From Mnemiopsis leidyi (lineage: Eukaryota > Ctenophora > Tentaculata > Lobata > Bolinopsidae), in NCBI GenBank assembly GCA_000226015.1, contig JH153697.1:130307-155960 (forward strand): DNA of 25,654 bases. The letters run 5' to 3'. Shown here piece after piece: positions 19,801-25,654 of the stretch. A model generated the notes under the pieces. That model had not been told where the DNA came from and made no database searches. It was given only the letters and a program-made list of their open reading frames with translations. Within the stretch, counting starts at the first letter, position 1. Each line of letters starts with the position of its first letter. A program made the translations under genes and the position numbers.

Positions 19801-22800
19801 TCTGCCTGGTCAGGCTCTTTCATCCTGAGTGTTTGTTGTCACGTGTGTTTGTTGTCACGTGTTGTGTTGTCACGTGTGTGTTGTCACGTGTTGTGTTGTC
19901 AAGTGTGTGTTGACACGTTTTGTGTTTTCAGAGATTCCCTAATAATTCCCTTATGATTCCGTGATATTGTCGACACTTTCAACAAGATTACCTGATGTTA
20001 TCGACACTTTTAGCAAGATGTTCGATCTGCTCGTCTCTCTTCCCGTTGAACATATCCGGCTGCTTGTACTCGTTCCTTCTCATGGGATACCTAAACGAGT
20101 AAACGTTGAAAGTTAGATTTTCTCTTACATGTGACAGCTGTAGTCTGCATATTCTTCGTTTTATCTCCTAGAGAGGGCTGTTATAATATTATTTACAATG
20201 TTATAATAAATTTTCAGGATATTGTTTACTTTAATATTATATAAGTTTATAAGAATTTAAATGAAGGAGCAGCCGTGTTTAACCGGTCTGTAAGTTTGAT
20301 TGTTTTTGCAATAAATAGATGGATCAAAAGCGGGGTTGACTTAATTCCACGACAAAATCTACTTTAAGGTAATTTGCAAGTCCATTGTGCTGCGTATACG
20401 TGTAAAATTATAACACGTGTCCCTACACACAGCTCCTACCTGGGGGGTTGCTGTATAAAGCCAGGCGGCAGGTGTCTAGCTCCGGGGTGCAGTTGGTACG
20501 GAGCTCTGAATCCTAAACCCGGAAGTGAGGGTGAAACCACGCCCCCCGCACGTAGAATACCAGGTTTGTTGTTCATCTCACGTGATGTTTTGTAGGAAGA
20601 CATGATAGCTTCCGCTATAGTCCTGTTCTGTTCCACGTATCTGTAAAGAGGTATTTCTCAGTCTTAATCTCTTAGTTTCTATGACAACAGTTTAACATGC
20701 ACTAACGTGACGTCACACTCTCCCTCACGTGACGTCACACTCTCCCCAACGCGACGTCACAATCTCCCTCACGTGACATCACACAATCTAACGTGACGTA
20801 AACTCACCGTATTTCTGAGAACAACCCCTCGTCCTCGTGTGGAAGTGTAAAGTTTTTCTTCATCTCATCCACGGCGGGAAGAGGAATGTGCTTTGGGGAG
20901 ACTTGCTCGCGTTCTTTGCACCTGAAACAATGTCACGTGGTAATTAAACGCCGTAATATTTGCAGCCGGCATTGGGTTGAGACGCTTCAACAATCTAAAC
21001 AAATTTATTTTGTTGGTATTGCCTAGGAGTAATTGATCTGCGCTCAGCCTCAAAAATCGATTGTGAACCAACTGCTGATGATGTATCTATAAGTAGGTCA
21101 TTTACATAAGTGCCGAGTTGGCAGAACGGGGATGAATCTTAAAATAGAGCTCGCGCTATAGGCTAATTTCATGTAATCATTGAAGTTGGGAAGTTTTGTC
21201 CTACAATTCATTTGATCAGGCCTAGTTACCTAGCAACCAGAATATTGTAGCTTTACATTTTAGCTTGCTGCTAAAGATTATACTTCTTGAGCTACTGTAG
21301 TTAAGTACTTTATCTTTAATAGTGCACTTCGTCTCAGCGAAAATTTTTCTGACCAGAACGCCCTAAGCATTAAATCGGACACGTGGCTCTATAACATCCT
21401 AGGCCTTGAGACATCTAGTACTGCACGTGCGAGGCATGATACAGGACATCTAATTACAGAGGGTTTAGAAGTCGGTGGTTAACACCGGTTTAATTACAAC
21501 TTTAGCTTATTTTATTTGCAACGGTTAATGCTATCTAAACACTTATCTTCGAACAGCTCTTTTTAAGATTCATAATCGTGGCCCAATAGGTTTCCGAAAA
21601 TTGTTACCAGATATGGGCATTTTATTCCTCTTGATTGTAGGAAGCTCAGAAGGAAAGGAAGGTTATATTCACGATGTCATTTATTTAACTGTTTTGCTTT
21701 TTTCATTGCTTCACTTTGTTGTAAAATCAAATTGCGTTAAGTATGGTCTTTGCGGTTTTCAAATATATGAGATGTTACATTTTATGTGGCCCAAGATAGT
21801 TGACTCATTAAAGAAACATAATTCTAGTTAAATACCCCAGACTGGACGGCAGTAGACAGAACAGTGCTGACATCCCACAACCTGGAAACCACGCCCCTAG
21901 AAATAAAGACTGACAGTGTGGTGGGAAATGGTCAAGTAATCCTTCTAGATTTATTTGACATTCACGGAAGTTATGCCGGGCATTTCATAATTCGCTTTCG
22001 GGCTTGGCCGCACTACGTGATCTGGCATTGCACGGGGAAGACTGGGTTTCTGACAAATCTACCGACCTCAGTAGATAAGATCTGGAGGATCACAAAACTA
22101 CCTGGACCCCGGGTTTTAGTGCATTGTAATGGGGTGGTGGTAGTTGATCATGTGATCTCTAACAAGACGTGCTATTACTCGGGCTGGACTAAGTTCTGGG
22201 TCAAGGACGTGGGACAGATCGGGTTTCATAAAATATGGGACACTGCGTCAGACTTTTATCGTTCTTATGAAGGTAGGACAGAGCTCGTTTGTTCTCCATT
22301 AAAACTAGTTGATCAGATCAAATTTATGTCTAAGTTTCGAATCTCAATATTGCACTTAAATTGAGGTAATTTTGTAACCGTTTCCAATTTTAGATCCATG
22401 CAAAGGAACATGGAGCAGTCCAGAATGTTTTATAAATGGTAAGATCAAGTTTACGATTTAACGTATAACTTAGGCTCCTTCAATCGGATTACAAATATGT
22501 TATCTCTAAAGTCTTACGGATCAATCCTAACTTTATCAGTGATCGAATTTTTAGAATTAATGCAAATAATGCAAGGAATACATGGGGGAACTGTATTCTT
22601 TTGTTTATTATTTACATCTTGCCCACCTCTTGATAAGCTCAGTATCCGTAACCACCAGCACAGCAGCTATAGCCTTGTAGTTCTCGAAAATGCGGAGTTT
22701 TTGACGACGGGGCGCGGCGTAGACATTTGTCTGGTCGATAATGTAGTTCCGGGACTTGCTTCCCGCCAACTTGAGCTGCTCGGCCGCGATATCGGAACAC

Positions 22801-25533
22801 AGCTTCACAACCCTGTTCCACCTGACGGGAGTTGATGTGTTGGAAAGAGGCGGGTTGAGTGCTAGGTAAAATTATGAGATCATGGTTTGTGGATGTAGGA
22901 ATCACTATAATCACACTCTGAATGAGAATAGTTTATAAATTGATTATGCGCTCGTAGAGAATACGGGTACAGAAAAATTGCATCTAATTGCCGTGGCGCC
23001 TGGAAAAGAGGTTTGTTAATTTCCGTACAATAGTAAAACACTTTCACGAAACTTCACTAGATTCTAAACCACATACTTCAGTTTATATCTCTTGACAGCG
23101 GCGTTTCTGAGATGACCCATAATCATATCTTGACCCAGAAGATAATATCTCTTTTCAGGTTTTTCAGCAATCTGTTTCAGAGCGTAGGTAGTTTTACCAG
23201 CCCCCGGTAGTCCAATCATCATCAACAGTTCTAGATCCTGAGAAGAGTTGTTAAGAAAATTATACAGCCTTTTTGTATGTTAATGTAAAATATAAGAAGA
23301 TATTGTTTTTTCTTTCTTTGTGGCACAGAAGCACCACTGAATTATAATTCTAAACATTCTTCGTATTGCTCGGTAAAATTTTATTCTATTTATTCTTGAA
23401 TTTTCCCTCAAGTTTCAAGACTTGAAATGATAAAGAAGGAAGTGAAAAACAACAAACCGGTGATTTATTAGAGGGTCTGACAGTAGCAACCAGATTGTTG
23501 GGATGTGTGTGGGAGATGAAGATAAAACCGTGCGGCGGTTTGAACGTGGGTGGTTTCTGACCAAAGTTAACAAAAACCTGGGATAGTCTTCAATCAAGAT
23601 TTTTATTGGAAACTGTGTTAATTCTAAATCGTAACCTACACAATGGAGTCACCCGGACAAGTAAACTAACTAAAATGTATCAGAATTATAAAATTGTTTA
23701 CCTCAGTATTCTTAACGCAAATGTGAGGCAAAAACGGACTTTCTTTGGCACGCTTGTCCAATTTGAATGCGGTTCCTGAAAATATTAATTGTTTCAGCAA
23801 TCAAATGTTTTCTATTTTTAAATTCCATTTACGATCATGATGCATGTAGTTTCAACTGTCATTGTTTGTTAAATCGTCTTGTTAGAGGTTTTAATTAAAC
23901 CCCAACAAATAAATAACCAAAATATATTCGAAGAACCAACTTATCATTACCTAGGAATTCGTCATTCTTCTGAAAAGATACGAGCCCACAATCAAGATCT
24001 AGATAACACGTGATGACGTCATGAAGATGCACCCGGCCTCCGTACACGTCAAACCTTGGAAAAGTTTTGTTACTGAATACGATTGAGGGGGTTAGTAAGT
24101 ATCTAAATCACGCGGACTAGCATTTTCCTCACAAAGATAAGAACGATACAAATTACCAATTGCCGATATCACAATACATAACAGCAACAACAACTGAACC
24201 ATAAACAAGAGATGTGTGTATTAAATACTTACTTTCCATCGAGACCTTTAAACCCAGCACCATCATAGCCAAAAGAGTTGGCATCTTCACCCAACAGTAG
24301 ATTGGTGTGATCATGTGACCAGCCAACCCTGATGTTACAATCAGCCTTCACGTCACAACCTTCTAGATACTCGTTCAGCTGGGGAGAGGAAAATTGTGGT
24401 ATAATGTTGTGTTATAATACTGTCATAAATGTTCAGTGTGTTTAAAGCCAGGAAGAGGTAATTATGACACGTCATAGATAGGAAGTCTATTGGTGTATTG
24501 CTGTCGTTTTAGAAACCCGAAGACACAGAACAGTAGCAGGTAACTCTCGATTGTCAAAGACAAGCTCTGTGGGCAACCAGTCCTTGTATGACTGATCATT
24601 CGCAGTTCGAGGTCTTCAACTGTGGAACAAGGTTCCTTTAGGAATGAAGGCAGCTAAATCTTTTGATACGTTAAAAGCTTGTTTATCTAACTTTCTTGGT
24701 TTGATACCGGTAACCCTCCGGTTGCTGGCTACAGCTGCAGTTGAACAAACTCACTGGTTGACTATTCACCATCACGTTGGTCGGACATCCGATGACCTTT
24801 CCGGAACTACGGATAAACTTACAAAATAATTAATAAGTAAATTACTTATACTTTAGATAACGAGAGTAGATCTTAAACTTTGCCTGTTACGTGGCTAATA
24901 TTTTACCGAATATGTTGCAGATTTTAAGGGATAGATTATTCCGTAATCGGGACAAAGAGAGATCACGTAGAAACTAGAAATCAATTACCCACAAAACCAG
25001 GGACCGAACTAATTGAACTCAATTCGATATATTTACGCGCAGTGTAGACGACGTACTTTCCCATTGCAAGCCAAATACATTTACGGTAATTCTATGTCAC
25101 CGCGCGTTACGTTAGCCCGTGTAAGTAGACCCTTTACTAATGCTTTATATTTGCACAACTCGGGACCGACTGATTGACTGAAAAGAGAAACTTTCAAAGT
25201 TCTACAGAAACCTGATGTCACTGTGTCGATAAATCAGTGCCTGATAAAGTCAACTATTCTTCCGCAATGAAAAAGTGGTATTGGAAGTTAGTTAAACTTT
25301 CAGTCTTCAGTCAAGAGCCCCTACCAAAGAGATTTGATAAAAGAAATGTTTCTTCTGTTAATTGTGAGACACAAAAACTGAAAAAGAAGTTATTTTATTT
25401 CAAAATTTAATCTATCTCACTTTGTAATGGTTGACGACGTGAACTTCGTAGAAAACTTTTCCTCGGAGCACACCGTGTGAAGCACGTATTCCCGCCCACA
25501 TGTACTGCCAGCCATTGTGGGACAGAGAGTGAC
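16823..25533 (-). CDS. HNRNPUL-like: hnRNP U / UL-family protein, 3' 17 exons (5' end outside window)
   Basis: Minus-strand exons, 5' to 3': 25533-25421, 24378-24233, 24054-23951, 23775-23702, 23577-23458, 23237-23077, 22821-22627, 20921-20808, 20640-20440, 20090-19992, 19824-19653, 19438-19252, 18967-18862, 18299-18160, 17547-17477, 17345-17210, 16887-16823 (TAG). Each has AG and GT boundaries and the phase runs unbroken for about 733 codons. Domains in order: SPRY (WAGIRASHGVLRGKVFYEV, VGWSHDHTNLLLGED, DVITCYLDLDCG, VNFGQ); P-loop kinase-like domain (MMIGLPGAGKTTYALKQ, then YIIDQTNVYAAPRRQK and KKNFTLP); then ~350 residues of low-complexity Met/Gln/Pro/His-rich tail. Known: this SPRY plus P-loop pairing defines nuclear RNA-binding hnRNP U/UL proteins, with an N-terminal SAP domain (not visible here). 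Odd: no RGG box in the tail. Least certain boundaries: donors at 23458 (GTTTGT) and 19653 (GTTGGT), and acceptor at 19438. Confidence 0.93.
17017..17207. repeat. 32-bp minisatellite, 6 copies, abutting a splice donor
   Basis: The unit ACGCGTGGGGTAATGTCACG + TGTCGTCACATA is repeated six times with one- to three-base variants. It carries ACGCGT, CACGTG and CGTCAC. On the minus strand it starts two to three bases after the donor GT at 17209-17208, so the intron's first bases flow straight into the array. Confidence 0.95.
17697..17886. repeat. 38-bp minisatellite, 5 copies, in an hnRNP U-like intron
   Basis: The unit AAACCTTGTGATAAGAAAGG + AGGTTGGTGGTTACTGAC is nearly perfect in all five copies (TGAC/TAAC variants). 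On the minus strand each unit carries a pyrimidine tract CCTCCTTTCTTATCACAAG that looks like a pseudo-acceptor. It lies about 150 bases upstream of the true acceptor at 17548. Confidence 0.95.
18305..18815. repeat. 32-33-bp minisatellite, about 14 copies, running up to a splice acceptor
   Basis: The unit GGGGACAGAGAAATAGAGTT + GTTAGTTTTTGTA is repeated about 14 times with diverged ends. On the minus strand each unit reads CTAAC, then a long pyrimidine tract (ACTCTATTTCTCTGTCCCC). The last degenerate copy forms the acceptor (ATTTCTGTCCCGGCAG) of exon 18299-18160. Confidence 0.95.
19069..19219. mobile_element. Small inverted-repeat element (MITE-like) in an hnRNP U-like intron
   Basis: About 30 bases at each end pair imperfectly: GGTCAGCATTTTCTTGGGGA plus GAAGTCGGAAAT on the left, and ATTTCCGACTCCTCCCCAGA plus ATTCTGAC on the right. 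No clear target duplication is visible. A related single end (ATTTCCAACTCTTCCCCAAC plus AATCCTGACATCGAT) occurs at 15865-15902, which supports a dispersed family. Confidence 0.7.
19830..19920. repeat. TGTTGTCACGTG tandem repeat abutting a splice acceptor
   Basis: Five or six degenerate copies of TGTKTGTTGTCACGTG-type units. On the minus strand they lead directly into the acceptor ACACTCAG of exon 19824-19653, so the intron's 3' end is part of the array. Each full copy has a CACGTG E-box. Confidence 0.85.
20704..20805. repeat. 22-bp tandem repeat (ACGTGACGTCACACTCTCCC) abutting a splice donor
   Basis: Five copies of ACGTGACGTCACACTCTCCC plus TC, increasingly diverged towards 20805. On the minus strand the final copy joins the donor GTGAGTTTACGTCACG of exon 20921-20808. 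Two copies contain the CRE palindrome TGACGTCA. Confidence 0.9.
20808..23237 (-). other. P-loop kinase-like domain exons of the hnRNP U-like gene
   Basis: Exons 23237-23077, 22821-22627 and 20921-20808 encode the Walker A GLPGAGKTT, a LGQDMIMGHL segment, YIIDQTNV (Walker B-like position) and the closing PAVDEMKKNFTLP. These match the NTP-binding domain of hnRNP U. The Walker A Lys and Thr are intact, so nucleotide binding is plausible. Confidence 0.93.
21613..22438 (+). CDS. Nested plus-strand gene or gene fragment: secreted-type protein with Cys-containing domain
   Basis: It lies opposite and inside the 1.7-kb hnRNP U-like intron (20922-22626). Proposed exons are 21613-21661, 21841-22272 and 22394-22438, all in phase 1. 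Exon 1 gives a short hydrophobic leader, MGILFLLIVGSSEG; its donor GTTATA is weak. Exon 2 (acceptor TACCCCAG, donor GAAG|GTAGGA) encodes ~143 residues: a VILLDLF...GHFIIRF start, LPTSVDKIWRITK, RVLVHCNGVVVVDHV and SGWTKFWVKDV, closing DTASDFYRS. Exon 3 (acceptor CCAATTTTAG, donor AATG|GTAAGA) adds DPCKGTWSSPECFING. Frame exists without stops across 166 codons. The pattern resembles an uncharacterised extracellular beta-strand-rich domain common in cnidarian genomes (from memory, unnamed). No continuation was found beyond 22438, where the hnRNP U-like exon soon begins on the other strand, so it may be a fragment. Confidence 0.6.
23458..25533 (-). other. SPRY-domain exons of the hnRNP U-like gene
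   Basis: Five exons (25533-25421, 24378-24233, 24054-23951, 23775-23702, 23577-23458) encode the SPRY core. The Trp-Ala-Gly...Gly-Lys-Val-x-x-Glu opening, the Val-Gly-Trp-Ser strand and the Phe-x-x-x-x-Val-Ile-Thr-Cys strand follow the hnRNP U order exactly. The beginning of the domain lies in an exon beyond 25654. Confidence 0.9.
24515..24829 (+). mobile_element. LINE retrotransposon 3' ORF fragment (reverse-transcriptase C-terminal tail)
   Basis: One frame encodes TRRHRTVAGNSRLSKTSSVG, one TGA stop at 24593-24595, then SFAVRGLQLWNKVPLGMKAA and a KSFDTLKACLSNFL segment, ending in TAA at 24827. The SFxVRGxxLWNxLP...sxxxFKxxLKxxL pattern is the usual end of non-LTR retrotransposon ORF2. It sits antisense in the first visible intron of the hnRNP U-like gene. 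It is 5'-truncated and dead. Confidence 0.85.
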
Positions 25534-25654
25534 CTGGAAATAGGGACACTGTTAGTTTGGGAGTTGTTATTTGGTACTGCCAGCCATTGTGGGACAGAGA
25601 GTGACCTGGAAATAGGGACACTGTTAGTTTGGGAGTTGTTATTTGATACTGCCA
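25503..25654. repeat. 72-bp tandem duplication spanning a splice acceptor (at least 2 copies, continues off window)
   Basis: Copies are 25503-25574, 25575-25646 and a partial copy from 25647 to the window end. Each unit contains, on the minus strand, intron sequence with CTAAC and a pyrimidine tract, the acceptor TATTTCCAG, and the first 31 bases of the SPRY exon (GTCACTCTCTGTCCCACAAT onward). Being 72 bases, it is exactly 24 codons and stays open in the SPRY frame. Confidence 0.95.

Noticed and set aside
22497..22835. Plus-strand 112-codon frame as a fourth exon of the nested gene
   Set aside because: Although ACTTAG precedes it in a matching phase, half of the frame is exact antisense of the conserved P-loop-domain exon and its translation is not protein-like.
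23415..23597. Minus-strand frame MIEDYPRFLL...
   Set aside because: Wrong frame; the adjacent frame over 23577-23458 encodes VFVNFGQKPP, which continues the SPRY domain in phase.

Overview
This is an AT-rich, intron-rich animal nuclear window. It has GT-AG splicing, AATAAA polyadenylation signals, microsatellites, DNA-transposon remnants and a LINE tail. The gene content (a TFIIA large subunit with Taspase1 sites, an hnRNP U-family protein, a WH2 protein, and a RING protein with a Cys-rich tail) is metazoan. The Cys-rich tail and the secreted-type domain at 21.8-22.3 kb remind me of cnidarians or other early-branching animals, but that placement is only an inference. I see no operons, no CRISPR and no convincing tRNA or rRNA gene.

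Layout. 1-0.2 kb: TG microsatellite. 0.5-2.7 kb (minus): a large coding exon of a mostly disordered protein with a polyproline run and three WH2-like actin-binding motifs. 3.44-4.95 kb: a decayed hAT transposon with a perfect 8-bp target duplication. 6.8-7.6 kb (minus): an intact single-exon RING/zinc-finger protein with a duplicated Cys-rich module. 7.65-9.49 kb: head-to-head spacer with degenerate GC-rich repeats. 9.49-14.61 kb (plus): a complete nine-exon gene for TFIIA alpha/beta (381 codons) with a TATA box, a GC-AG intron, a MITE in intron 5 and a poly(A) signal. 14.6-16.6 kb: tail-to-tail spacer. 16.8-25.65 kb (minus): the last 17 exons (about 733 codons) of an hnRNP U/UL-family gene, with a SPRY domain, a P-loop kinase-like domain and a long Met/Gln/Pro-rich tail. 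Its 5' end lies beyond the window.

The hnRNP U-like gene is unusual in its introns. Several are built from minisatellites that begin at, or overlap, splice sites. One 1.7-kb intron holds a plus-strand, secreted-looking gene or gene fragment, and others hold a LINE 3' end and a small inverted-repeat element. All exon models were assembled by hand from splice consensus, continuous reading phase and family similarity. Every junction described preserves frame, but none has transcript support here.

The genes are functionally independent: actin regulation, ubiquitin ligation, general transcription and RNA-binding. The points most worth following are the two Taspase1 consensus sites in TFIIA, the WH2 array, the splice-site-anchored minisatellites (including a 72-bp in-frame duplication of a SPRY splice acceptor), and the nested gene.
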